Shown here: piece after piece, positions 32,342-43,315 of the stretch
Layout: each line of letters begins with the position of its first letter
Position numbering within the stretch: the first letter of the stretch is position 1
Assembly (NCBI GenBank): GCA_944472135.2
Contig: OX235262.1
Span: 172,049,509 to 172,113,508 of the forward strand
From: Trichobilharzia regenti
Lineage: Eukaryota; Platyhelminthes; Trematoda; Strigeidida; Schistosomatidae
Reading direction: 5' to 3'
Length of the DNA: 64,000 nt
The notes under the pieces: generated by a model
Told to the model about the DNA's origin: nothing
The model's database searches: none
What the model saw: only the letters and a program-made list of their open reading frames with translations
Position numbers and translations under genes: made by a program

Positions 32342-35300
32342 GTATCTGTCAGCAAAGTCTCATAAACCGTTAATGCCCAGCTCTCGCTACGCTCGGGCCC
32401 ACGCTGTTCTTAGAAGATTTCTCAGAAACGCTTAGTTATAACGGACGCAAAAACCAAAACACCGATCTGCCGTTTGATATTTGTTTATTGTTACACCAAC
32501 ATATAAAAGGAATAAGCGAACTAAGCAAACTAAGGTCTGTAAACAAATATTACAATAATAAATCGTTATGTTACTTCTGACGATGTTTCAGTCTTCTTTC
32601 TGAACAGCGACCGATGAGACGATGACTGTCGTATTGATGCCTCCGCGAAAATTGGGGAAGTTGATTTTGAGCAAACAACCAAGAATTGATCGTTCAATCT
32701 TCAACTCCATTGACACTCCCCGGCAAAAAAGGGATCCAACCCTTTTTCCCTTCACGACCAATGCACGTTGACTTGGATGCCATTGCGAGAACCTGGGTCA
32801 CACGGACAGAGCTGAAATGGAAAACAAACAGAAAAGCCAACACACCACAAGCATACCCACAGCACAATCTCACACATCAATGACGACCTGCGCCTCCAGA
32901 TAGAGACCTCCTCTTGACATCTTGCAACACAGTCTCCACTTACTAGAATGACTCTTGCAGAATGCAAAGTGACCATGGCACCACCTCACGATACTCTACG
33001 CACATCCTCTTATCTACTCATTACCAATTACCACTGAAATCGCTTATCACTCATTCTGCCTCAGTTCTAGTAGCGGTGACGCATGCGAGCCTCAGTCGTT
33101 TACACTCTTTCTCCCCGGCGTGTCGGACCGCAGCTAACAATTATCTCCGTGTGCATTTCATTCTCAGCAATAGCCTAGCCTCCCCGGCGTATACAACCCA
33201 TCTGCTGTCTCTTACATCAATCAATTGATTCACGGATGAAGAAGACTCGAAACAACTTCAGAAGTAAGCACGACGAAAATTTTAACAAAATTATGCAATA
33301 ACACCAAGGTACGAAAACAACGAGTAAACACAATGGATCCAAAAACACCAATTGATATGACACACCACACATATATACAAACAGTACAAACAAACTCGCA
33401 GATTGTGTCTCGATGGAATTCCTTTGAAGAATCGCAGGACTTACACCAGTACACCTGCAAACCATCACAGTTTGACGATTGTAGTTTGTGGAATGTACGG
33501 ATACACACTAGATTAACCAACGATTACAATAATTGGAACTCACACAATTATTTAACACAAACATATGTACAATCAACACATCAAATGTTGTGGATTCCGG
33601 CATGACAAACTACCCTTGAAGAACTGTAGGACTTACAGCAGTACGCCTACATTCCTTCTCAGGTTGATGATCCAAGTGGAAGTCGTCCGGACACAAACAG
33701 AATTACCAACAGCTAGATGACAGATGATATCAATTCAGTATATACAATATGAACATATGTACAAGATCATACACCAAGCACATTGGACTGCTCATTGATG
33801 CGCTACCCTTTGAAGAATTGTAGGACTTACAGCAGTACGCCTACAACCCTTCTCAGGTTGACGCCCTAGGTTGGAAAATCGTCGCAGAGTTCATTTGCCG
33901 ACTTCCTTCTATGAGCTAAATCCTCAAATCTGAACAGTAACACGCCCATGTCATTGTATCGTAGAATATAGATGACGAACAAACACACGGCATATCTCAT
34001 CAACCAAGTGTAGAAACAGAGTAATTTACACCAAAGATAATAGCATTCAATTAGTAACTTGAAACTAGAAATGCCTTTATTCGTGCAAGTCAATTTAACA
34101 ATTACTCTCTCGTTTACACTTGGCTTATCCACACTAAACTGACCATTGATATTCGTCCTTTCAAACGAACTGATACTACCATAGTCATTGCACAAGATAC
34201 TTGAGTTGATGGGTGTCTGTTTCACTGCGGATGACAGCACCAACGCCGACTGATTGATATCAGTTGATGAAGTTAGCGGTGGATCAAAAGCTGTTGTTGC
34301 TCGCTTTTCAGAAATTTGTCTACCTGCAAGACCACCACCACTGCTGTCTTTTACTATCAGCTCAGGTTTAACACTAGCATCTGATGATAGGTGGGCTACA
34401 TGCTGATCACTCCCACTGACGGTCTTACAAGTATGCATGCCTTCTGCAACTGAATCTGCATTTATTTCTACTTCACGTTCAAGTTGTACAGAACCTTTAT
34501 TTAACTTAGCAGTAGTAGGCATTCCCTCCATTTCATCATGATCAACCAAAGACAAATCTGCACTATCATGATCATTATCACAAATATTCAATTTACCGTC
34601 AACTTCATCATTTTCAAACTCTTTAATAACAGAAGTAGACAATTTTGGTTCCTCCTCACAAATCATTAAAGGTTTTACATCTTCACTCTGACTAGTTATA
34701 CTTTGTAAACTTGTGGAGTCAGAACTCCACTCTGAAGCAGTAACTCTATTCTGTGACACTCTATTCAGCAACGGCTTACCAGTTGCAACTACAGACTTCT
34801 TCACAACAACGTTATCGTCACACAATTCGGAGTCAGGCCTGGAGTTTACATTTAGCTTATCACTGAACTTGCTCACTGGTTCACAGTTCACTTCTGTATG
34901 CACCTCTTGCACACGTGTAGAACAAAACCGTGTTTGTCTTGCATCTTGTAACTTATCTGTTGAGGATGTACTACGAAACCTGTTACACTCACTAGGTCTA
35001 TATGCATTACTAGACATCATGGAGCCTTCTCGATATCCACCTCTCTGAGGCTTATTCGTCATCAATGAGTGCGTTTTACCCTCAGACTGCTCTATTCTAG
35101 GGGTGAGATCTAACAGACTGGCGAACTTGCTCATAGATTGATTGACACTAGTATTTACCAGTTTCAGGATATCATCAAACTTTGGCTCGATACCCTCATC
35201 CTCCATACGGGAGCTTATCTTCACCCACTTCCTTTGCAGTCGAGTAGGTAGACGTCTTGCTATTACTTCTAGGATAAAACTCGAGTTGAGGTCACTCATT

Positions 35301-36330
35301 CGATTCATCGAAATCATTCCATTCTTGTAAATTAGCAAATTATCTAAAAACTCAGTGAGTGCCTGGGAGTCATCCTGTAACTGACCACCATTACCCTCAA
35401 CAGCCTCGAATAATTTCCCTGCAATCATCGAGGGTCTTCCAAACCTTTGGCGTAATATGCTCATAGCCTCATCGTAGCCCTCCTTTGGCTTCATAAACTT
35501 ACAACACTGTATAGCTCTTGCAGCATCTCCAGTGCAATATCTCATCAAATACATTAACTTCAATTCATCATTTAATAAAAAACCACTCAACATGATCTCA
35601 AACTCCTTTACAAATTGTAAATAATCAGCCGGGTTTCCATCAAAACATCGTGGTTCTAATTTAGGGAGTTTGATGTTCCTATTATCCCTAAACGGCGAAA
35701 CAGTAACATCAACCATGTCATGCTTAACATCAGACACATCGTTACAAGTAACAGACAAGTCACCATGACTTACTTTCCTGTTTGCATCCAAGACACTCTG
35801 TCCCTTCTTTGACCCAGGCATTGTTGAACTTGACCCAATTCCAAAAACGTTCCAGATATTGCTTGTTCAAAGAGGACTTGACCGGCACCAGGAAAGATGA
35901 ACGGTGACTATCCAAACTTTCACCAACTGTTTGAATCCGCCAGATCTGTTTCCATCGTCAGAAACTGTCAGCAAAGTCTCATAAACCGTTAATGCCCAGC
36001 TCTCGCTACGCTCGGGCCCACGCTGTTCTTAGAAGATTTCTCAGAAACGCTTAGTTATAACGGACGCAAAAACCAAAACACCGATCTGCCGTTTGATATT
36101 TGTTTATTGTTACACCAACATATAAAAGGAATAAGCGAACTAAGGTCTGAAAACAAATATTACAATAATAAATCGTTATGTTACTTCTGACGATGTTTCA
36201 GTCTTCTTTCTGAACAGCGACCGATGAGACGATGACTGTCGTATTGATGCCTCCGCGAAAATCGAGGAAGTTGATTTTGAGCAAACAACCAAGAATTGAT
36301 CGTTCAATCTTCAACTCCATTGACAGTATC
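32342..36330 (-). mobile_element. BEL/Pao element B, gag-only, with clean LTRs
   Basis: LTRs at 32347-32715 (369 bp) and 35966-36325 (360 bp) differ by a 9-bp duplication and about three substitutions. A perfect 5-bp duplication GTATC flanks it (32342-32346, 36326-36330). Only one long frame (35821-33866) lies inside; protease, reverse transcriptase, RNase H and integrase are absent. The 3' tail (32716-33865) has the three ~190-bp modules and a purine tract GCCGGGGAG at the LTR. Low LTR divergence and an intact frame indicate a recent insertion, so it must use enzymes from another element. Confidence 0.92.
33866..35821 (-). CDS. BEL gag-like protein with C-terminal membrane segment, 651 aa
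   Basis: Residues 1-~265 are a BEL/Pao gag: MPGSKKGQSV start, KLPKLEPRCFDGNPADYLQF, YLMRYCTGDAARAIQCC, AMSILRQRFGRPSMIAGK, VIARRLPTRLQRKWV. Around 290-310 the zinc-knuckle place is occupied by FCSTRVQEVHTEVNC, where element C has LCSSCLNIGHTKLNC: the second Cys is now Arg, so metal binding is lost. Residues ~310-580 are acidic and Ser/Thr-rich, unlike any pol domain. Residues ~587-622 are strongly hydrophobic and aromatic (ECYYLWCKLLCFYTWLMRYA, then VCLFVIYILRY), a likely membrane segment. It ends SANELCDDFPT, also the end of the region downstream of pol in element C. No signal peptide. The ORF is intact. Function unknown; an envelope-like role or membrane targeting of Gag is only a guess. 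Confidence 0.8.
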   Translation of the reverse strand: MPGSKKGQSVLDANRKVSHGDLSVTCNDVSDVKHDMVDVTVSPFRDNRNIKLPKLEPRCFDGNPADYLQFVKEFEIMLSGFLLNDELKLMYLMRYCTGDAARAIQCCKFMKPKEGYDEAMSILRQRFGRPSMIAGKLFEAVEGNGGQLQDDSQALTEFLDNLLIYKNGMISMNRMSDLNSSFILEVIARRLPTRLQRKWVKISSRMEDEGIEPKFDDILKLVNTSVNQSMSKFASLLDLTPRIEQSEGKTHSLMTNKPQRGGYREGSMMSSNAYRPSECNRFRSTSSTDKLQDARQTRFCSTRVQEVHTEVNCEPVSKFSDKLNVNSRPDSELCDDNVVVKKSVVATGKPLLNRVSQNRVTASEWSSDSTSLQSITSQSEDVKPLMICEEEPKLSTSVIKEFENDEVDGKLNICDNDHDSADLSLVDHDEMEGMPTTAKLNKGSVQLEREVEINADSVAEGMHTCKTVSGSDQHVAHLSSDASVKPELIVKDSSGGGLAGRQISEKRATTAFDPPLTSSTDINQSALVLSSAVKQTPINSSILCNDYGSISSFERTNINGQFSVDKPSVNERVIVKLTCTNKGISSFKLLIECYYLWCKLLCFYTWLMRYAVCLFVIYILRYNDMGVLLFRFEDLAHRRKSANELCDDFPT

Positions 36331-37412
36331 TTTCATGTGCCTGGCTTGTTTCCATCTTTTAATCGTGGATATTCGTTCCCCTCTTGAATCCTCTATGCCA
36401 GGGTCACTCCTCAATAAAAATAATTTATTCGGGTTTAACATATCGAAATCCTTGACGTCGTCCCCCACAGGTAATAGCAGCCGGTCATTTAGTATTCGGT
36501 CAGCTTCACAAAAAAATGTCTCCAACGTTTCGTCATTCAAACTCTGGTTTTTAATTATGGAGCTTGAAAGACGCTTGATAATTCCTATAAGTCTTTCCCA
36601 TAGTCCACCTTCATGGCTGACATATGGTGAGTTGAAGTGCCACTCGGTGTTTCTTTTCAGCAACTCTTCATGAACTCTCGTTTGAGGACCTTCGAAGTAC
36701 TCTTTAAGCTTGGCGTGACAGCCAACAAAATTAGTCCCTCTGTCACTGCACATCATCTTCGGTGCACCTCGGCGATTTATAAATCTACGTAATGCTAGCA
36801 CGGATGAATCAGTAGTTGACGTATGAACCATCTCAATATGCACAGCTCTCATTTTCAAACAGGTGAAAAAACAGCCATATCTTTTACGTAGGGTTCTGCT
36901 TCTCTTCACTACAAAAGGTCCGAACAAATCCACTCCAACGTATTCGAATGGATGATTCCCTTCAGAAACTTGTCACGCTGGGAGTGGTGCCATCATCTGC
37001 TGTGCTGAACGAGTATTCCGCAGTTTGCATTCCATGAACTTATCTTACGGACAGCAGTACCTCCCCTCACTATCCAAAACTTACATCGAATACTTGATCG
37101 TACTTGCGAAGAACCCAAATGACCTTCAAGAACATGGTAGTGTCTTATAATGAAATCAGTGACTGGATGGTAGCAAGGTAATAAAGCCGGATGACGGGTC
37201 TCATATGACGATTCTAACATTTGTGGGTGTCCACCAACTCTAGCGATCCCTTCGGAAACTATAGGAGATAATCTATCTAACCGCACCTTGAAATCTGCGA
37301 AATCATGACTATCCTCCTTGGCAACCTCACCCCACTCTTCCCCCTGAGCAGCCCTCAAAATCGCTGACTCTGCATTTCTAATATCTTTTACTCTCAAAGG
37401 TCCCACATTCAT
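36331..37412 (-). pseudogene. Element C integrase, main part
   Basis: Frame 37412-36993 has the region before and including the zinc-binding domain (HPALLPCYHPVTDFIIRHYH, GHLGSSQVRSSIRCKFWIVR). A frameshift near 36950-37000 leads to 36933-36331, the DDE core: MDLFGPF (first Asp), MMCSDRGTNFVG (second Asp), GGLWERLIGIIKR (Glu). The catalytic triad is present, but the frameshift, the stop upstream and the split by element B make it non-functional. Confidence 0.88.
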
Positions 37413-37952
37413 ATTTTCGTATCCTGCAAGATGTATGACCTTTAAATATGTAACATATCATGTCAACCACGCAACAGCTTTCAGTAATTTGTACCAAGAA
37501 GAAAAATATTTAAAAAGTGGATGTAAACCTGAATGTCTTTCTTGAGTAGATGTTAAACTGACACTTGTCTTAAACTCCAAGACACACTCGCTTATCGGTG
37601 GTTCATCTTCTCTACTAGGCCACATACTATCAGCACTTAGCAAGAATTCTGGACCTTTCCACCACTTATATTTAACCACATTCATATCAATAACTCCTCG
37701 CGATGCTAGATCAGCTGGATTTTTTCTAGACGGCACGTACCTCCACTGCTCAACAGTTGTTAGTTCACGAATTTGAGATACTCTGTTAGCTACAAAACAT
37801 GCATATCTTGCTGACTCGTTGCGTATATAATATATCACAGACATCGAATCAGTCCAAAACGTTACAGGATACTTGGAATAATTCAACTCTTTACACACCG
37901 TTGTGAGTAACCACGCAGCTAGCAAGGCTGCAGTAAGTTCTAATCTCGGACT
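37413..37952 (-). pseudogene. Element C RNase H region
   Basis: Reads LAAWLLTTVCKELNYSKYPV, FWTDSMSVIYYIRNES, RVSQIRELTTVEQWRYVPS and NPADLASRGV, the BEL/Pao RNase H with its TDS motif and the N-P-A-D block. In-frame stops at ~37953 and ~37458 bound it; it stays in frame with its neighbours on both sides. Confidence 0.85.
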
Positions 37953-39528
37953 CTAAACCGTCTTTAGAGGTGCAACTCTAGATTTACCCATCACCAGGCG
38001 AACATCTATATCATTCCTTAAGGTGGTTCTGACGTAGACGGCTGCTCCAAATCCAACCTCAGAAAAAACATGGAAGTCAATTATATCATGATTCCTCGAT
38101 GACTTAAGTGGACGTGAGACGGAGTGTAGATTCAGCGTTCTTAAACTGTTAACCCACCTTTTCCATTCTGCACTGTGCCTCACACTTAATAGTTCATCCC
38201 ACTGTAACCCTTTCCTGTATGTCTCTTGAAATAACCTCCTAGCCGGAAGTAGATAAGGTGCTACTAATCCAAGTGGGTCAAACACGGACGACAACACAGA
38301 GAGCACACCTCTCCGTATAACTGGCTTATCAATATCACCAACACTAAATCCAAAGGTATCAGAGTTCACATCCCATCGCATACCTAATGTGCGTTCAACT
38401 GGTAGAGTATCAACAGGTAAATCTCGTACAGTAGGTGCTCTGTCTTCTGGACCTATGTGCTTCAAAACGTCTAGGCTGTTCGAGACCCACTTAGTTAGAC
38501 GAAAGCCAGCCTTAGCTAGCACCTCAGTAGTGCTTGTTGCAAGTTTAACTGCAGAAGGAGGCTAAACAATCATCCACATAGAAGCAACAATCGATGACAT
38601 CCAGCAGACCATTAGAACCAAATGTGGACACTGCCTTTCGTGGGGCATAATTAGCACAAATCGGAGAGAACGTGGCACCAAATGGATGAACTGTCATCCT
38701 ATATTCTGACACCTTACTACAAGGACCATCATCAAACCACAAGAACCTTAAGTGATCCCTGTCACCCTCTAGCATCTTCACCTGTAGGAACATTTCCTCA
38801 ATATCCTCAGCGACAGCAACTGTAAACTTTCTGAATCTTAACAGCAGTCCCACTAATGAGCTCACGCAATCTAGGCCACTATACAGATTATCATGCAAAG
38901 AAACCCTTTCATGTTACGCTGAACAATCGGACACTACACGGAGTTTACCTGGCTTCCTCGAGTTAAAGACGGGATGTTGGGGCAAATACCATTTCCCTGG
39001 CTCACTCCAATCAGCTAGTCTTTCAACGTAACCCTTCATTACGTGTTTGTCGACGACATCCTTATATTTGGCCCAGAGTTCTGCATCCGTCAGAAACGTC
39101 CTCTTTAAACCCATTAGTCCCTTAAGGACAACTTTTCTATTACAAACTAACTGTATATCTTTGAATCTCTATGGTAGGCCAACACTGAAACGCCCATTTT
39201 CGTATTTACAGGACTCCTCAACTATTTTAACTGCCTTTAAGTCTTCTACAGAACGACCCTTCTCTGGGACACCGCAGTCAAAAAACTCCTTGTCATAGAT
39301 ATTTTTAATCATAGTCTCTAGTTTGTCCCCATTGTTTGCAACTAATGATGATATGTGAACTATGGGTATGGGTCCTCTCACCGTCCATACCAGCGGTGTT
39401 TTCGTCCTGAACAGATCATCTCTACCTCCGAATCTCTCTTCTAATACCTTGTGAGCTTCTGGCACACTACATCCAATGAGTGCTCTCACCCCACCATCTT
39501 GCAGTGTTGGGAACGGTATGTCACACAG
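37953..39528 (-). pseudogene. Element C reverse transcriptase
   Basis: Pieces in order: VRGPIPIVHISS (39400), SDWSEPGKWYLPQHPVFNSR-like block at ~39000, DIEEMFLQVKM (38800; motif A Asp), FGATFSPICANYA, CFYVDDCLAS (38570; YVDD catalytic box), then LTKWVSNS and the connection region with GLVAPYLLPARRLFQE. Stops near 39169 and 38914 and a frameshift near 38530-38550 break it. Motifs are otherwise readable, so decay is moderate. Confidence 0.88.
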
Positions 39529-39795
39529 TTATGGCTTACCGACAACTGTTTCACGACTAGGTACTATAGCTTCGCCAAGTTTCATACTGGAGGTGGTGTA
39601 AGCAGTATCCACTTCCACGGTCTCCCCAGTAGCCAAGGTTTCTAACTGAAATGACACTCGCTCACATACTACCGTTTTCGAAGAATTGAAAGTATTTACA
39701 ACCAAGGATTGCTTTGGGCCCTTAATACTCAAGCAACCAGCCAACTTGGCATCTATCAACGTAACGTCCGAACCATTATCCAACAATACATAAGT
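39529..39795 (-). pseudogene. Element C protease
   Basis: LLDNGSDVTLIDAKLA carries the Asp of an aspartic protease in the form DNGS, which BEL elements often have. It is followed by the usual beta-rich segment to VVGKP and a stop. In frame with the gag zinc-knuckle part above it and with the reverse transcriptase below, apart from stops at ~39796 and ~39529. Confidence 0.8.
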
Positions 39796-40642
39796 CTATA
39801 CTGAAGATTTCGGTCCTTTCACCTTAACTGGTAATACCCCTAAATAAACTTGTGGGTTGTTAAGGGATCTAGAGATACCATTACAATTAACCGAATTCCC
39901 AGGTTCGTTCACTGTCCTCAGAAGTGAGCGCATATCAGTTAAACCACTAATTCCTTTGCTTGTCGCATTACAATTCAACTTTGTATGCCCAATATTTAAA
40001 CAGCTGGAACACAGACGCTTCTGTTTTGCCACTTTTAACCTTTCTGCGGAGGACATAGCAATGAAGCGATTGCGATCGCTCAATTGATGCGTGTTATGGC
40101 AAACAATACACTCATCCTTCCTCGATGTGCCTTGAGTCTTCACCACAAGTGCTTTCTTTATATTCACTGGTTCCTTAGGTTCTACCTTAGAAAGCAAAAT
40201 GCTGGCAAATTCGCCCATCGGCTGGTTGACGCTGTCCTGTACCACCTTCAGAATACCGTCAAACTTTGGTTAAATACCTTCATCCTCTATACGAGAGCTC
40301 ATCTTCACCCACTTCCTTTGCAGTCGAGTAGGTAGGCGTCTCGCTATTACCTTTAGGGCGGAGCTTGAGTCCAGATCTCTCATTCAATTCATTGAAATCA
40401 ACGTATTCTTTTAATTCATCAGATTATCCAAAAACTGAGATAGTGCCTTTGAGTCATCTTGTAATTGACTACCATTGCCTTTGACAGCCTCGAATACATT
40501 CCTTACAATCATCGAAGGTCTTCCAAACCTTTGACACAGGATACGCATCGCCTTAGTATATCCTTCGTTAGGGGGCATGAACTTACAGCACTGTATAGCT
40601 CTTGCAGCAACTCCAGTGCAGTACCTCAACAAATACATAAAC
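39796..40642 (-). pseudogene. Element C gag, C-terminal two thirds
   Basis: From 40642 down: MYLLRYCTGVAARAIQCC, AMRILCQRFGRPSMIV, FLDNL, a break, then VQDSVNQPMGEFASIL and a two-part zinc finger (ECIVCHNTHQLSDRNRF and LCSSCLNIGHTKLNC), complete here unlike in elements A and B. Stops and shifts occur near 40410 and 40260. The start of this piece lies across the palindromic PLE. Confidence 0.85.
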
Positions 40643-41285
40643 GAAAACAAAACACGTAGATCAGCGAAGAGTCTCTTTTCGGCGAATTCATTTTCTTAGC
40701 TGTACAATCGCAAATATATATGCATTGTTTTGTATGTATGTGTACATTAAGTTTGTCAAACAAAGTTACAATTGGTTAAGGTTACTTTTAACTAAACAAG
40801 TGGAGGATGGTAATACAGGTCAAGAAAATTAAGTGCTAATGAAACTAGGGTAGTAAAAAAATGATGAGTTGTCACAAACAGTTGTAATAATAATAGTGAG
40901 TTTTACTCAGGATGCACATAGAAACAAAGTAGATAATGCGAAACTATGTAAGAGATCTAAGTGGATACAAGAATTATAATTGCTTAAGGTTATTTTAACT
41001 AAACAAGTAAAGGTTGGTAATATAAGTCAAGACCATTAAGTGCTAGGGTAGTAACAAAGGTGATGAGTTGTCACAAACAGTTGTTAAAAGAAGTTATGCA
41101 ATAATAATATGAATAGTTTGATGAGTGAGTTTTACTCAGGATGCACATAGAAACAAAGTAGATAATACGAAACTATGTAAGAGATTTAAGTGAATACAAG
41201 AATTATAAGCAATTAAGGAACAGGCGAAGAAACAAAATTAAGTCATCAAAATAAAAATAAAAGCTCAAAACAAATCAAAACATTG

Positions 41286-41648
41286 TTACCATGAGAGTAG
41301 AAGTGGTTGAGTAATCTTCTCTTGTATGCACAGCTCCGGTTTTTCCATGTGAATGGCCAGAGCTTCAGCGATGCAAAGGAGACGAAACCGTATTGCCTTT
41401 GATATGTTATTCTTGACTCTGTAGATTACTTTGAAGGAGGCGTTCGTTGAAATGCAATGATCAGTGTTGACCAGGTGTTCTATTATCGCACTCCTTATTG
41501 CACCAGTATTGCCTTTTCGCAACCATGCTGGATAATGTTCTTGAATTCTCTTGGACAGGATGCGCGTCGAACGACCGATGTACCTGGCTCCACAACCTAC
41601 GTGGAATGGTACAAACAGAATTAGATTCTGAGAGAAATATTCATCCAA
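41286..41648 (-). pseudogene. PLE GIY-YIG endonuclease, left arm
   Basis: The frame from ~41600 to 41286 reads GCGARYIGRSTRILSKRIQE, HYPAWLRKGNTGAIRSAI, HLVNTDHCIS and ends ITQPLLLSW. It is the C-terminal domain of a Penelope-like protein, with no reverse transcriptase part in front; the first ~20 residues of the open frame are not PLE protein. Truncated at its 5' side by the palindrome centre. Confidence 0.8.
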
Positions 41649-41681
41649 AATGGATACCCAATAAGATTTATCGACAAAAAT

Positions 41682-42239
41682 ATGAAACCAATAATTCGGA
41701 AAAACGAAACTTTAACTGTGCCTAAAAAGAAAATCTATATGAATTTGGATTTCAAGGGAGATTTAGCAAGCGATATTCTCAAGAGAAGGATCACATCATC
41801 TCTGAGAAGAACGTTCTTTGCAGCAACGCTACGAATAGTGTTCTCCAGTCGCCCACTGATCTGCAGAAGCCTCAAGGACAAGATCCCGCATCTGGCCACT
41901 TCTATGTGCATATACCAGTTCACCTGCTGCTGTGGAGCCAGGTACATCGGTCGTTCGACGCGCATCCTGTCCAAGAGAATTCAAGAACTTTATCCAGCAT
42001 GGTTGCGAAAAGGCAATACTGGTGCAATAAGGAGTGCGATAATAGAACACCTGGTCAACACTGATCATTGCATTTCAACGAACGCCTCCTTCAAAGTAAT
42101 CTACAGAGTCAAGAATAACATATCAAAGGCAATACGGTTTCGTCTCCTTTGCATCGCTGAAGCTCTGGCCATTCACATGGAAAAACCGGAGCTGTGCATA
42201 CAAGAGAAGATTACTCAACCACTTCTACTCTCATGGTAA
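41682..42239 (+). pseudogene. PLE linker and GIY-YIG endonuclease, right arm
   Basis: 185 codons: a basic linker (LRRTFFAATLRIVFSSRPLI), the CX2C-like MCIYQFTCCCGARYIGR with the Y-I-G centre of GIY-YIG nucleases, R of RSTRILSKRIQE, and the same C-terminus as the left arm. In complete PLEs a reverse transcriptase precedes this; here the 5' part is missing. The endonuclease makes target-site nicks with A/T preference in known PLEs; whether this domain would be active alone is unknown. Confidence 0.8.
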
Positions 42240-42926
42240 CAATGTTTTGATTTGTTTTGAGCTTTTATTTTATTTTGATGACTTAATTTTGTTTCTTCGC
42301 CTGTTCCTTAATTGCTTATAATTCTTGTATTCACTTAAATCTCTTACATAGTTTCGTATTATCTACTTTGTTTCTATGTGCATCCTGAGTAAAACTCACT
42401 CATCAAACTATTCATATTATTATTGCATAACTTCTTTTAACAACTGTTTGTGACAACTCATCACCTTTGTTACTACCCTAGCACTTAATGGTCTTGACTT
42501 ATATTACCAACCTTTACTTGTTTAGTTAAAATAACCTTAAGCAATTATAATTCTTGTATCCACTTAGATCTCTTACATAGTTTCGCATTATCTACTTTGT
42601 TTCTATGTGCATCCTGAGTAAAACTCACTATTATTATTACAACTGTTTGTGACAACTCATCATTTTTTTACTACCCTAGTTTCATTAGCACTTAATTTTC
42701 TTGACCTGTATTACCATCCTCCACTTGTTTAGTTAAAAGTAACCTTAACCAATTGTAACTTTGTTTGACAAACTTAATGTACACATACATACAAAACAAT
42801 GCATATATATTTGCGATTGTACAGCTAAGAAAATGAATTCGCCGAAAAGAGACTCTTCGCTGATCTACGTGTTTTGTTTTCATTAATGCCTGGATGGGGA
42901 TTATCCATGAATTGAAATACATAAAC

Positions 42927-43189
42927 TTCATTTCATCATGTAATAAAAAACCACTCAACATGATTTCAAACTCCTTTACAAACTGTAAATAGTCAGCTGG
43001 GTTTCCGTAGAAACATCGAGGTTAATACTTAGGGAGTTTGATATTCCTATTATCCCCAAACGGCGAAACAGTAACATCAACTATGTCATGCTTAACATCA
43101 GACACGTCGTTACATGTAACAGACAAGTCAACATGACCTACTTTCCTGTTTGCTTCCAAGACTCTCCGTCCCTTTTTTGACCCAGGCAT
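42927..43189 (-). pseudogene. Element C gag N-terminus
   Basis: ATG at 43189-43187; MPGSKKGRRVLEANRKVGHV, VTVSPFGDNRNIKLP, a stop in LPKY*PRC, then DYLQFVKEFEIMLSGF and DEMKFMY up to the PLE insertion. Matches element B residue for residue over most of its length. Confidence 0.85.
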
Positions 43190-43315
43190 TATTGAACGTA
43201 ACCAAAATTCCAGAAAGTTCCAGATAACGCTTGTTCAAAGAAGACTTGGCTGGCATCAAGAAGGACAGACGGGGACTATCCAAACTATAAGAAACTGTCA
43301 CCAACTGTCAGAAAC

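Larger units (their letters stand above)
40643..42914. mobile_element. Palindromic Penelope-like element (inverted dimer)
   Basis: Flanked by a perfect 12-bp duplication AAATACATAAAC (40631-40642 and 42915-42926) in the gag of element C. The left arm 40643-~41593 is the reverse complement of the right arm ~41931-42881, about 950 bp each. The few places I compared in detail show one mismatch (near 41540/41990). Both arms contain the endonuclease C-terminal domain and the full 3' untranslated region; the centre (41594-41930) is single and belongs to the right-hand copy. The right end has 33 nt more (42882-42914) than the left. One duplication around both arms says that both were made in a single insertion. 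Confidence 0.92.

Noticed and set aside
40643..42914. DNA transposon with very long terminal inverted repeats
   Set aside because: The arms encode a GIY-YIG endonuclease of Penelope type and a 12-bp duplication flanks them; a PLE inverted dimer explains all of it.
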